Source: Amorphochlora amoebiformis (lineage: Eukaryota > Cercozoa > Chlorarachniophyceae). From it: a stretch of DNA of 64,000 nucleotides. Positions 1 to 59,047 of this stretch are shown in pieces. Under the pieces are notes generated by a model. That model worked only from the letters and a program-made list of their open reading frames with translations, had not been told where the DNA came from and ran no database searches. The translations under genes were made by a program, and so were the position numbers. Each line of letters opens with the position of its first letter. Position 1 is the first letter of the stretch. Location of the stretch: contig BAAHQB010000238.1 of the NCBI GenBank assembly GCA_054601695.1, positions 186,001-250,000 on the forward strand. Direction: 5' to 3'.

Positions 1-108
1 ATATATATTTATATATATATATATATATATATATAAATGGATGCATATACAATATATAAATATATATATAATATAGTATGTATATATATATATATATATA
101 TATATAAA

Positions 109-144
<36 letters not shown>

Positions 145-185
145 GTGTATTTTTAAATATATTTATAAATATATATATAAGTACG

Positions 186-253
<68 letters not shown>

Positions 254-332
254 AAGGGTATATTTTTAAATATATTTATAAGTATATATAAATACATATG
301 TATACATATATATATATATATATATATGTATG

Positions 333-416
<84 letters not shown>

Positions 417-542
417 TATATAGTGAATGTTAGTGGAAATCTTGCATACGTGAATGAATGCATGTAAATTCCTTCACGTTATGTTGGGGTTGATTTTTCG
501 CTTGTACTACGAGAATAAGACAACATTTGCCAACACACTATC

Positions 543-601
<59 letters not shown>

Positions 602-700
602 GATATGAATGTATGTATACATCATTTATATATATATATATATATATACTATATTTATATATGTGTGAAAATATATATTTATTTATAATTATATATATGC
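1..700. repeat. (AT)n microsatellite block at left edge
   Basis: The stretch is nearly continuous (AT)n interrupted by short GTATGT or CACACA motifs and brief unique islands, for example at 425-540. Long Tyr/Ile open frames here are translations of the repeat and not genes. It probably belongs to an intron of the gene whose later exons begin at 1,019. Confidence 0.9.
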
Positions 701-1018
701 ATATATACATATGTACCATAACCAGCTCAGAAATTCTCAACATAAGCTCGAAAATTGAGTAGGTCTGATATCGCTTGTTTCTCAGCAATGGAAAAGCGAT
801 TCTGAGTACAATCACAGTATCTGGAAGGCTTGGCTAACTCGCGCGGTACTGAACTCTCCTGACATTCTCGCTTTCCTCCTCTCCTAACATTCTTCCTTTC
901 CTTACATACACACACACACATCCAAAATATATGCAAATATATACTATATATACGCTTAAAATTCCACATACTGCAAAAGAACACACTCAGACTTACAGTG
1001 TAATTTTAGATCATCCAG
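701..1018. other. Array-free unique sequence, no gene recognised
   Basis: This island has ordinary complexity between AT arrays. Short open frames exist on both strands, but none has convincing splice borders together with protein-like composition. It is likely intronic or contains an exon I could not define. The acceptor of the next supported exon lies at its right edge (1,017-1,018). Confidence 0.4.
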
Positions 1019-4433
<3,415 letters not shown>

Positions 4434-4751
4434 TTGTGTGACATGTATTCAAAATACTAGATATATACTATATGATAACACACAAATAAATATACGCGAA
4501 ATGTATTCGAGATGGGCACAGATATCATGAATCTAATATCGTCATTATTGTATGTAGCCTTGTTTTTAGGAAGTCAGCAAAACTAACATCAAATTATATT
4601 AAAGGGTTCACTTCTTTCGATCGACTGCATGCGTGACCTAGATGAGTACTAGAAGTAGCATAAGTTCAATATTACCTAATATAATTCTGGAGCAGAGCTG
4701 CGATTGATAATACCGATATATATATATGTATATATATATATACATATACAT

Positions 4752-4786
<35 letters not shown>

Positions 4787-6160
4787 CGATACATAGATAT
4801 CCGACTAGTATGTAACTTGTACCGTATATGTGCACGCATATAGATTCATATACACATATACTCCTCAAATTCACGGTTCATTTCAAGACTTAATGATGGA
4901 ATATCTAGTATATACTAGATATACATGAGTATACGTACGTACGCATGCGTTCATGTACACAGATTTTATACCTAAAAGTACGTCACGGTACTGCGTTGTA
5001 AGTACGTTACCTTATGACTAGTGGTACGTAACGCTGAGACATACTGCATATAGTATCATGGTGTGCTGTTCTTTAGTAATAGTAACGTTGGTACATATGT
5101 ATGCTGTCAATTTGAAGACATCATCTATATGATAAATATGTATGTACGTATATTGGACGTGTTCGTATGTGCGTACGTATTTGGTATACGTTGGTACATA
5201 CGCATCTGAGACTCATACGCATCTGAGACTCTGAGTACGTATGTGGAATACACTTCTAGACTTGTGCGTACGTATGTGGTGTACGTGTCGTTGCATTGTT
5301 TACGTCCATTGATACGTATGTAGTATACGCATGGTACGTCTGTTGCTTACGTGCGGGATATACGAATCTTATAATTAGTGTACCTACGTGTCTTGTGGCC
5401 TAGATCTAGGTTGTATGTATAGTCCTGATAGTATGACCGGTAGATCATGATCAAGAAAATAAAAAATTATAGTAATGTTCTATCATATGCACAGTATTAA
5501 CTAGTTAAGTCCGTAGACTTTCGTTATTACTAGACAATGTAATGATTATAAATCATTAGTAGATTTATACCACACGATATATGATAATTATTGAACTACA
5601 AAGGTGTGGTATATATATGTAGTTACTAGCTCTCTAGTAGCTATATATCTATACCGTACTCTGGATTAGTGTAACATTAGCTGGAGTGTATGTACTATGT
5701 AGTAGTAAATAACACGTAATCTGATGTACATAGAAGTCTATGATAGAACTCGAGTATATAAATGGTATTGGTAATAGATAATATTGCCTTAAATACTCAA
5801 AAAGTAGCTACGTATCCGTTAACGATCATAATCTTAGTATTTCTCGCATGCTCCGCGCTCTAGCGCTCCCTAGGTAACTACTCCAGGAAAAAATTTGTTG
5901 AAAAAGTTAGCAATATGCAGCCTTATATCTGAGTATATCTTCTGTTTGATGGAGGATACGTTGTTGATAGCTAAGATAAGAAAAGGGCCTTTATTACGTT
6001 CTGGGCTCCTAGAATCTCGAGGAATAGAGAGAGATAGAGAGTATCCCTGTCCCCCCCCTATTAATAATAGGTGGAGAGAAGTAGCATGCATCGTCGGATA
6101 ATGTCATAGGGTAAGTGACTCAAGTGTTTATTGATATATATAATTGTAGAAAAGTTAGGG
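4434..6160. other. Array-poor intergenic region
   Basis: The region follows the stop codon at 4,433. One AT block remains at about 4,720-4,785; after that the sequence is unique, AT-rich and enriched in TACGTA and CTAG words. A 16 bp motif is tandemly doubled at about 5,205-5,234 (catacgcatctgagact). Weak open frames at 5,870-6,101 on both strands have no splice support and I do not call them. No RNA gene was recognised. Confidence 0.6.
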
Positions 6161-6185
6161 CTCGAAGAGTGCATATATATATATT

Positions 6186-6232
<47 letters not shown>

Positions 6233-6376
6233 ATATATAAGAAATAATATATATACATATATATATATATATGTGTGTATATATATATATATATGTATAA
6301 TATATCCATGTGCACGCACTATTGATTGTTTTTTTATTCATCTCTTTACTTTCACGCCTGAATGTACGTGAAATAT

Positions 6377-6422
<46 letters not shown>

Positions 6423-6446
6423 ATATATATATATGTTTTTTATATG

Positions 6447-6548
<102 letters not shown>

Positions 6549-6599
6549 TACATATGTGCATAGATATATAGTCCCCAGCTTCGAGAATAGTACACCAGC

Positions 6600-6770
6600 G
6601 TTCGAAAACTAGCCTAAGGGTTGTGGGGTTAGAGTTAGAGCTTGGGCTGGGGTTGATGTAGGATCAGATCTGAGCATGTCTTTCTTATCCCTCAGACCAT
6701 ATATAAATATACACATATATATTTATATTTATATGTAAATATATATATATATATATATATATTTATATTG

Positions 6771-6806
<36 letters not shown>

Positions 6807-6815
6807 TGACAATAT

Positions 6816-6857
<42 letters not shown>

Positions 6858-7005
6858 CATATGCATATAGGTGAAGGGATATGAGATATCGAAAGTGTTT
6901 CCCATTTCTGTTTGCTCGTGCTGTAATGCGGGACCGACGGTTAGGGTTAGGGTTAGGGTTAGGGTTAGGGTTAGGGTTAGGGTAAGGGTTAGGGTTAGGG
7001 TTTTA
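6600..7005 (+). repeat. Interstitial telomeric array with a dispersed-element copy
   Basis: A near-perfect (TTAGGG)n array occupies about 6938-7000 with one TAAGGG variant. Upstream, 6610-6660 is degenerate telomere-like sequence leading into GGATCAGAT at 6661-6699. That is the truncated copy E of the dispersed element described under findings. AT arrays lie between the two parts. Confidence 0.85.
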
Positions 7006-7017
7006 ACCGGCTAGGAA

Positions 7018-7105
7018 GCTTGATTCAAACACCTTTAGAATGGGTTCCCGGTCTAATGGAATATAGCATATGTATTATGTCTGTATGAATATATATAATA
7101 TATAT

Positions 7106-7159
<54 letters not shown>

Positions 7160-7230
7160 GCTTGATTCAAACACCTTTAGAATGGGTTCCCGGTCTAATG
7201 GAATATAGCATATGTATTATGTCTGTATGA

Positions 7231-7235
<5 letters not shown>
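7018..7235. repeat. Two direct copies of a ~78 bp unit separated by an AT array
   Basis: 7018-7095 and 7160-7235 are essentially identical and start 'gcttgattcaaacaccttt'. I could not assign the unit to an exon on either strand. It may be a duplicated junction whose exon is not recognised. Confidence 0.85.
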
Positions 7236-7288
<53 letters not shown>

Positions 7289-7328
7289 ATGTGTGTGTGA
7301 CATTGATATAAATATAGATGTAAATATA

Positions 7329-7360
<32 letters not shown>

Positions 7361-7395
7361 CATATGCATAGATATATGCACATATATATATATAC

Positions 7396-7432
<37 letters not shown>

Positions 7433-7497
7433 GAAATAGCAAGGCAGAAAGCACACAATACATGGAAAATCACCTTAAGATCTTCCTCTCTTTTTTG

Positions 7498-7533
<36 letters not shown>

Positions 7534-7556
7534 ATATATATATATACGCACTCACT

Positions 7557-7595
<39 letters not shown>

Positions 7596-7649
7596 TTATA
7601 TATATATATGTATACATATATATATATATATATATAATATATATATACG

Positions 7650-8185
7650 GAAACCTATTCTCGCTTTCTCCTCACTCCTCTTTCTCTTTCTTCCTCTCTC
7701 TTTTCTCTCTCTCTATTTCCTCTCTCTCTCTCTCTTCTCTCTCTCTTCTCTCTCCCTCTTCTCTCTCTCTCTCTTTTCTCTCTCTCTTTTCTCTCTCTCT
7801 CTTCTCCCTCTCTCTTTTCTCTCTCTCTTTTCTCTCTCTCTCTCTTCTCCCTCTCTCTTTTCTCTCTCTCTTCTCTCTCTCTCTCTCTTTTCTCTCTCTC
7901 TTCTCTCTCTCTCTCTTTTCTCTCTCTCTTCTCTCTCTCCCTCTCCTTCCCCTCTCTCTCCTCTCTCTCTCTTTTCTCTCTCTTTCTTCTCTCTCTCCCT
8001 CTCTTTCCCCTCTCTCTCCTCTCTCTCTCTTTTCTCTCTCTTTCTTCTCTCTCTCCCTCTCTTTCCCCTCTCTCTCCTTTCTCTCTCTCTTTTCTCTCTC
8101 TCTCCTCTCCTCTCTCCTCATTCTCTCTTTTTCCTCTTTTTTTTTTTTTCCTTTTTTTCCTCTTTTTTTTTCTCCATCTTAGGGA
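7650..8185 (+). repeat. Long polypyrimidine (CT/T) tract
   Basis: About 530 bp of almost pure C/T on this strand, built from CTCTCTTTT-type units. The 272- and 251-residue open frames across it (Leu/Ser/Phe only) are artefacts. Mirror-like homopyrimidine DNA of this length can adopt triplex structure. Confidence 0.9.
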
Positions 8186-8235
8186 TTCGAATCGATCTCA
8201 CTCATACTACCCCTTGAAATTGCTGCTGTGGGGGG

Positions 8236-8390
8236 TATCCCTGCCTAGGGTACCCTTGTTGAGGGGGGTACCCTTGTCGAGGGGGGTACCCTTGTTGAGG
8301 GGGGTACCCTTGTCGAGGGGGGTACCCTTGTTGAGGGGGGTACCCTTGTTGAGGGGGGTACCCTTGTTGAGGGGGGTACCCTTGGGGAGG
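8236..8390 (+). repeat. 18 bp minisatellite (ttgttgaggggggtaccc)
   Basis: About eight units with a T/C variant (ttgtcga or ttgttga), ending in a degenerate unit. Each unit holds the palindrome GGTACC next to a G6 run. Because 18 is divisible by three, open frames persist on both strands; these are not taken as genes. Confidence 0.95.
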
Positions 8391-8439
8391 GTAGCCAGGA
8401 TGGTAGCCTGATTATGTTTACACATATACACATGAGACA

Positions 8440-9440
<1,001 letters not shown>

Positions 9441-9447
9441 ATTTATA

Positions 9448-9532
9448 TACCCTTTGAGATAGCATGCATACTAGCAACCAGGATATATATATATAATTCT
9501 ATATATATATATATATTTGAATATGTATGTAT

Positions 9533-9609
<77 letters not shown>

Positions 9610-9692
9610 TGACATGTATATACCCTTGAGGTGGCATGCATATTAGCGCACCAGAATATATATATATATATATATATACATGAGTATGTATA

Positions 9693-9749
<57 letters not shown>

Positions 9750-9798
9750 GTATATACCCCCTGAGGTGGCATGCATACTAGCGCGCCAGGGTTTACAT

Positions 9799-9872
<74 letters not shown>

Positions 9873-9877
9873 GAGTA

Positions 9878-9910
<33 letters not shown>

Positions 9911-10010
9911 TGTTTATATTACATACATATACATATACATTATACACATATATATATATATATATGTACATACCCCCTGAGGTGGCATGGATACTAGCGC
10001 ACCAGGGTTT
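9448..10010 (+). repeat. Four copies of a ~40 bp sequence separated by AT arrays
   Basis: Copies are at 9448-9482, 9621-9655, 9755-9795 and 9971-10010, with the core 'ctgaggtggcatgcatacta'. They diverge progressively. The last two share a downstream 'ccagggtttaca'. No reading frame stands out, so it may be a junction copy of an unrecognised exon or a non-coding unit. Confidence 0.85.
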
Positions 10011-10049
10011 ACACCATTACTCGAGCCAGAGGGAGAAAATGGATCAATC

Positions 10050-10091
<42 letters not shown>

Positions 10092-10132
10092 TACATACAT
10101 ACATATATGTATATATATATATATATATATAA

Positions 10133-10183
<51 letters not shown>

Positions 10184-10225
10184 GAGTGTATATATGTACA
10201 TATGAAGTGTGTGTATTTATTGTTA

Positions 10226-10312
10226 TTGGTATATAGTAGTGTACACGTGTATATAGTAGTGTACACGTGTATATAGTAGTGTACACGTGTATATAGTAGT
10301 GTACACGTGTGT
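10226..10312 (+). repeat. 20 bp tandem repeat (tatatagtagtgtacacgtg), four units
   Basis: Four nearly perfect head-to-tail units carrying the palindrome GTACACGTGTAC-like core. No coding signal. Confidence 0.9.
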
Positions 10313-10359
10313 TTTTAAGTCTTGAGAAAATGACTAGTAATGGACGTATTCTAGAAATA

Positions 10360-11270
<911 letters not shown>

Positions 11271-11272
11271 AC

Positions 11273-23362
<12,090 letters not shown>

Positions 23363-23955
23363 CTACACTTTGTATTTTCCATAGTGGAGAGGGGGTTTGG
23401 AGCCCAAAAGTATAATTAGAGCTGGGAAAATATCTCGATACCGTTTGTGATCAGTGTTGTTGTTGTTGTCCTAAGACGATTATACCTTCATATGTATGCC
23501 ACCCATGTACATTTTGACACAGCCCTCTACACGTGCTCTGACAAACCATGATCTTCCATCTGCAAGTTTACTGCCACTATGCACGCCGGAAAAGACCACG
23601 AACCCTTGTACATATTTGCATATGCTTATACATGATCACAAGGCCAGTGTAGGTTTTAACACGCTCAGTTTAGACGCTCTCGCGTACGGCCCTGCACGGA
23701 TTGACATACACGACCAGAGTTTCTGCCGCCAATGGTTGTGTGTTTGTAGGGAGAGAAGACCAAGTTCGAAAAGTCTAAATCGGAATATCAACGAGATACA
23801 TTCGAATGGCAGAGGTCATGACCACTTCCGCGCGGAGAATTGCTGAGGTGTATAGACTTGGGCAAGGCTAGATACGTGGATGATAACTCATTGTGGAATG
23901 AAATACGTAGATATGGTCGTGCGTGTATGTTTATTTTTTTGTATATTATACCTTC

Positions 23956-24024
<69 letters not shown>

Positions 24025-24120
24025 CTATACACATGCATGCACTGTTTTTATACATACTACAACCAGGGCATCGCGCAAGTAGGATCGCCCCCCGTCCTCA
24101 CGTCCCGAGGCGCGCCTGGA

Positions 24121-52860
<28,740 letters not shown>

Positions 52861-52907
52861 CCAAATTTACATGGATAGTGTTATTTTTTCGCGAAAATAT
52901 ATATGTA

Positions 52908-52968
<61 letters not shown>

Positions 52969-53062
52969 ATATATGTATATATAAATATATGTAGATATAT
53001 ATATATATGTATATTATATATGTATGTGTGTGTGTCTGTGTGTGAGTGTGTCATACCTACAG

Positions 53063-53151
<89 letters not shown>

Positions 53152-53322
53152 GTGTGTGGGTGTATACAAATATGTAGACATGTGTTTGATGCGTTATCTA
53201 TGTATATCTTTTATCGACAATTGATAAATCTAATATTTAATGTACATTTTGAATATGAATAGCGTGATTTTGAACCATTTTATATTTTTATGTATTACAT
53301 GTATGTTAGGTATATTGTCATG

Positions 53323-53384
<62 letters not shown>

Positions 53385-53881
53385 TATAATATAATATATA
53401 TGTATATATATATATATAAATGTTATTTTTATGAGCTTTTACGTACATAAATATGTAATATATGTATATTTACTTATATACACACATACATACACATACA
53501 TATATATATATATATACATCAACACACATACGCACACACATGTAGTAAATGCACATGTGTGTGTGCATGTATGAGTGCTATGTTCCGTCATACTACATTT
53601 ACCCAAATTCAAACCACCCCTTAAATGTGTCACATGCGAAGAGAATTTACAAACTGAAGTGCTATATCACGACACAACATGGCTACATACTACAAACAAG
53701 AAACCACACTTCTACTGGAAAAAATGCTGAAACATACATAAATATTCACTCATAAAAAATGCTGAAACATACATAAATATACACTCATATACACACACAT
53801 ATAAATATATATATATATATATATATAAAATATATATATACATATATATATATATATGTATAATATATATAATATATATAA

Positions 53882-53916
<35 letters not shown>

Positions 53917-54837
53917 ATTACATGTATACATACACATCTACCCATTTGTGGCAAAATAGTGCTGGTATATAGGAATATTCGCATTCTAATCAAACTACTC
54001 AGGATTCACAACTTAAAGCACGGAGGCAAGTAACAAATTAGGCTAAGCCCAAGGACTAGAAAGAACAACCTCGCTTCAAGTAATACACTCCTACACGTAC
54101 AGATATCGATCGTTCCCCATTTCTCAGATCAGTCCTGCATGTATAGTAGCCGTGCGTGTGTCAGGTCGCCCTAATATTCTAGATTATGAGCTTGCAATTG
54201 AGCATTCTATGTAAAACTTATCATGGCATGAGTATTTATGGCACATCATTGCAGATACTCTGTGCTAGATCATGCTCGATCTGAATGATGTTGTGACTGT
54301 CGAGCTGCTAGAGCCATATAATGTGTTACAAATGCACAATACATTAGATGCATCTGCGCCGTACGTAACTCCAGTAACTGTTGTAGCTTCTAGAACTTAG
54401 TATATCTCTAGATTCTCTACTATAGTTCTACTCTCTAGACACTACTAGACTAGAGACATACACACTCATGGCACAATTGCTAGCTCCGTTTTCTGAGCCA
54501 CAGTCTAGAATGACTCTAATAATAGTCTATGATATGATTCGATGTATAAATATATATACTATGCTATATACACCATAGTTACTATACATCTAGACATGTA
54601 CAATATTTTAGATATTGTGACGGTATAATATACTATATACTAGATATATATTTCTATATTTATACTAGTTTTCACGATCGATGAGGCCCTCATGATCGAT
54701 CTGGACATATCAAGTTCTTCACGATGTGTGTATTCAATGATCAGGATCATCAAATGTAAATACTGCCGCATACACACATATATGCTTCAAAAATACAGTG
54801 AATGATCAACGGTTTATCTCCAGGTATATGGCAGCTT
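52861..54837. other. Tail-to-tail intergenic region
   Basis: AT arrays persist to about 53,920 and then stop. 53,940-54,837 is unique sequence rich in CTAG words, very like 4,880-5,880 in character. A 33 bp segment (atgctgaaacatacataaat) is doubled at 53722-53790. No gene or RNA recognised. Confidence 0.6.
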
Positions 54838-55331
54838 CTAGGGTGCACGCGCGGTCCTGGGCTTGCAGTATTGGTTGTTTGCAGTTAGGAAATTGACATT
54901 TGCTCTCTTCTGACACACTTTCGTGGGCATGCAAACTGGACTATACCATCCATCTTTGTAGCATCTAGTAATCTTCACACCCTTGACACCTTAGAAAATA
55001 AAAAGGCATATTACTTTCCAGTCTTTCAAAAGCAGAAGCGCAAGATCGTAATGAAAACCTTTAACACCCTCGATCAGATGTGTGTCGTCGTTAAAAACGT
55101 CGCGGTCGTGGTAGATGACATCATTCTGACGATCTACCCACTTCCTGGAGCAGAGGTGATGAAACCCGTTCTTACAGAACTCTTGAAGTAGGAGGTGCGC
55201 ATAAACTCGGAGCTTGTCGAGCTCATCCTTGGTGAGAAAGTTCGTGGAGCTCCTGAGGACAAGGGCCTTGAATGCGGGTAGAATCCTTGTGCGAATCATT
55301 ACCTAACAGGATCATATTTAGTATGATTTAC

Positions 55332-55389
<58 letters not shown>

Positions 55390-58141
55390 GTATTACATGT
55401 GGCTAATATTATGCGATAGAAAACATACAAATGAACATAAAATATCACATATACTATACATATATATATATATATATATTATTCACATATACATCCACAC
55501 ATCACATAAAACATATACACATCAAGTATAACATACAAACCACAAAACTACTCTCACACATACTAACCTCCTCATTCGGCTTATTCCTCAATTTGGCATC
55601 CATGCCATCAATAAGGTTGCCCACCTCCGTCCGAATTGTGGTCCAATTCAATTTTTCAGCATCGTTGACAGCCTTCCAAAATGCCAGCTTGTATTGCCCG
55701 TGCTTATGCGCATTGCTAGGAATCCACGTCCTATAGTCGAGTGAGTACGGCGGGTCGGTCCAGTAGTTCGTATCGCCAGAGACGCTTTTCCCCCAGGCTG
55801 CGAGGTTGTTGATCAAGCTCGTTTCAGTGTCGGTTATATTGTCATCTCCAACGAAAGTCGCTGGCGTGTCTTTGAGGCAGATTTCTTCGTACATGACGTT
55901 GAATTCAGATTCGTCGTTAGGAAAGGTTCTATATGTGTGTGTATAAGGATGAATGTATATATATATACACATATATATATATATATATATATTTTAGTAT
56001 GCACTATTACACATTTACACAGCGGGAGGTTCGCTTGCACTAACATGTCGAAAACTTTCATTTTTATACATGTACAAGGTGTTAAGATATGGTCTCAAGA
56101 GTCGTGAACACCAATGTACATATTTACACGACCTATTCACACACTTTCAAGGTGTTAAGATATGGTCTCAAGAGTCGTGAACACCAATGTACATATTTAC
56201 ACGACCTATTCACACACTTTCAAGGGTTGGCAAGTATCCGACGGGGTTGAGAACCACTCATGTTCACAATTATACCAAGTACACCCTCAAATGGATCGTG
56301 TATTGGTACGGCCAGTTATATGCTCCAACACGGGCAGTACGTAATCTTACGGCAGAAAGCAGCCATTAACAGTCACATACATATGCACAGCCAGCATACA
56401 AGATCACATGAGGTAGGTATGCCTAATTAAGTACACAGTATCTCAAAATCTCCCAATTCCTCTTCTCTTAATCTTCCCTCTCACAACCATGCCCACACTC
56501 ACGTCCCGGGGTGAATAATCGCCTCGATACTCCTGAGTTTCTCGTCGTCCAGGACATCTTGATCTGACTCCTTGTAAGCCTTGAGGCACCCATCGTCATC
56601 CGATAAATCTTTTGCCTGAGTGGTGCAAAGAGGAGTGTTATTACCTACTAAAAGAGGTTCTTATGGAGGGTATCTGTATATATGTTAAATTTTATATATG
56701 TTTATACTCATATATATATATATATATATATCAATATATCTACACATATATATTTATACAATACATATATGTACACATATATATACACATACATACATAC
56801 ATATATACATATAGGTATGTATATTACATGTATATTTATATGCATATACATAATACGTAGTATTCTCAATGTGTTTGAACATACACATACTCACAAAGTC
56901 AGGGTTCTTTGAAAATCCATTGTCCTTCCCGTGATGGCGCCAGCAATAAGCTGTACAAACAAGAAGGCATATAAATACTTCCAGGGGATTCTTTTGAATC
57001 CAGAGTACCAGCAACTTCGTTGTTTAGATAGGTAGACTCGAACTTCCTCATCTGCATCACCCCGCGGATGTCAAAGTCAAACCTGTCCTTCAAGTACTTG
57101 ATCCATCCCGCTAAGTAGATCTGGTTGCCCTTCCAGTTGGGGAAGTTTGTCCTGAAGTGACTGAAAGAGGTATTCATCTCCTTGCAGTAGTAGCTTCCAT
57201 CCTTATTGAATAGCGAGTATGTATTGTCCAAGTTCTGCCAGTTCCTAAGTTAGCGGAAGGAGGATTATGAATACCATTGTTCCATGAAATGCGAAACACA
57301 TCTCCTCTCTTTTTGGCTCTCCTGAAAATGAGGTACAGATTGAATGATTTGGAGCCGGTGAGATCAAAGTAGAGGATATCTGGTGTTCCGGCCTGGATGT
57401 TTAGGGCAGAAGTGAGTCGGGCTAGTCATCGCCAAATTCAATTATAGAACTACTCACGGTGGATCCTGCAATCTTGTACTTGCGCACTTTCGGATGGTCA
57501 AAAAACTGGCTCGTAAATGTCGCGTTCCTGTAGTAATCTGCAAACTTGTCAGGACCTTTGGTGCCCAAATAAGCCGTGGACGAAACGTGGTCGGTAGGGT
57601 AGAATTGGTCGAGCCCGTAGAAGCTGTAGCCACGAATAGAACCTCCAGGCCAGTTGCCCTTGGGAGTCCCATGGTATAGTGTGTTCGTACCTTTCCAGTG
57701 GGCAAGGCACATGTCGCCCGTGGATTGCATCAAGCTCTTCTCAACAGTTATGCCGTGGATCCACATGGACTTAAACCCCAGCTTGTACCTTGGCCCGTTG
57801 TAAGCGCAGAATCCCAAGAAGTCCATCTCGCCATCGCGATACAGATTAGAGTAGGCCGTCTTAAGGGCCTCCGCCCTGGACGACTTGGAGTGATGAGCGG
57901 GCAACTTGGACTTGAAGTAGTGCGGGGAGCGAGGATAAGAGCTGTTTAGGCTTTTTTGGGCACCTACGTGTGAATATTTTAAACTTCATAGATGCATAGT
58001 TCTCATGTAAAAATTCTATTTCCTGGATTTACTGATTCAAAAAGCAATAGGAAGATAATGTGTATCTCTACCACGATGACTGGGGTTATGAGCGAACGTA
58101 GGGGCCGCCATAGAGGCGATGACGAGAGCAAGCATTGCCAT
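54838..58141 (-). CDS. Secreted protein, ~619 residues, no recognised family
   Basis: Nine exons give one continuous frame: 58141-58072, 57963-57458, 57392-57337, 57244-56979, 56950-56895, 56615-56503, 55928-55568, 55302-55015 and 54981-54838 (TAG). Together they are 1,860 nt, exactly 620 codons. It starts [17 protein letters not shown], a typical signal peptide with an A-x-A cleavage site. The mature part is Trp/Tyr-rich ([29 protein letters not shown] [25 protein letters not shown]). The C-terminus has several Cys ([23 protein letters not shown]), suggesting disulfides. Introns are short (28, 33, 65, 92, 108 nt and longer) and nearly free of AT arrays, unlike its neighbours. Secretion is inferred; catalytic residues were not identified. 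Confidence 0.85.
56079..56224. repeat. Two tandem 73 bp units in an intron
   Basis: Perfect or nearly perfect direct repeat starting 'gtgttaagatatggtctcaa', inside the 574 bp intron 55929-56502 of the secreted-protein gene. Confidence 0.95.
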
Positions 58142-58150
58142 TCCTGTAGC

Positions 58151-58502
58151 AATTCAAATTTGAAATGGGACGGGCTCAGGTGGATGCATCTTAATTCGGC
58201 AAAATACGAATCTTTTGATGATTTCATGAAAGATCCTTCCAAGTCGTTACGGGCGTTTCATATTATTTATGTAGCTTAGTCGAAATTACTATAATTCTAC
58301 CTGTAACGGGAAGTTTCGACTGAAAGAAAAGGACCAGATGATATCTGGGATATCAAACTCATATATTCTAATATGGTTTCAACCGTTTCGGTTCTTTTCG
58401 ATGCCGGGATTCTTCTGGAAATAGCGGTTGCTTTTGGTTCAGTATTTGATGAGGCATGGACCAGGGAAAGACTCAGGAGGGATGACAAATTGTTCTTTTA
58501 AG
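58151..58502 (+). CDS. Possible exon pair of an unknown plus-strand gene or fragment
   Basis: 58151 to about 58270 is open after 'gtag' (LKWDGLRWMHLNSAKYESFD..., ending HIIY/gtagct). 58306-58502 has an open frame (KGPDDIWDIKLIYSNMVSTV..., ending RRDDKLFF and TAA). Composition is protein-like, but phase joining is uncertain and an alternative frame is also open. It sits 10 bp upstream of the start codon of the divergent secreted-protein gene, so it may be a relic. No family recognised. Confidence 0.35.
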
Positions 58503-58632
58503 GAAAATACGTGTTCTTGTCGAATGGTTCGGATTCGAAGGGCTCTAACCAGTATAACATCTGACAAGCTCTGAAAGATGATGCCGGCTACCTATGTGCT
58601 GGGACCCGCAGTCGCTGGCACGGAGGAAGACG

Positions 58633-58785
58633 AAAATCCGTGTTGATGCGTATGTTCTTCTCACATGTCGTAGAAACCCATACACACATTTATACGGCCC
58701 GTAAACGCCAAAATCTGTTTTGATGCGTATGTTCTTCCCACATGTCGCAGAATCCCACACACACATTTATACGGCCCGTAAACAC
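58633..58785. repeat. Two tandem ~77 bp units
   Basis: Units begin at 58633 and 58710 and share 'ttgatgcgtatgttctt' and 'catttatacggcccgtaaac'. A third degenerate piece (cacggctcgtaaaaccca) follows. Array-free region. Confidence 0.9.
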
Positions 58786-59047
58786 GACTTCACGGCTCGT
58801 AAAACCCAATGTACATGCACATATTATACGGCCACCATGCATGTCCCCCGGTTCACTGGTCGAAGTGCTCTACCGAACACCACCCAGTGAATTTAATGAA
58901 AATCGATGCCTCTAAATAAAGAAAAAAAATATCCCCTCCTGAGATTCTTAAGGAACAAGACTCTAGCAACCACAATAATCGTGTTTTTTTCCTTGAAGAC
59001 TCTCTAATCAATCTTAATCAGAATTCAAGCCTGTATATAAAATTCTA

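Noticed and set aside
6938-7000. A chromosome end or new telomere
   Set aside because: Unique and genic sequence continues on both sides, several similar arrays lie tens of kb apart, and orientation follows genes; these are interstitial arrays.
7364-8217. Long open frames of 251-272 codons
   Set aside because: They consist of Tyr/Ile from AT arrays followed by Leu/Ser/Phe from a polypyrimidine tract; all three frames are open, which shows repeat translation rather than a gene.
8214-8433. Open frames with GVPLLR or GTPLNK repeats on both strands
   Set aside because: They are produced by an 18 bp minisatellite; simultaneous openness on both strands and absence of splice or start context argue against coding.
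23496-23846. 116-codon plus-strand open frame upstream of the PI3-kinase
   Set aside because: No splice sites, no recognisable motif, located in a divergent promoter zone of balanced composition where chance frames of this length occur.
58837-58915. Short frames after an ideal GCCACCATG context, followed by AATAAAG
   Set aside because: The frames are only 17 and about 24 codons, there is no supporting splice structure, and the match is short enough to be chance.
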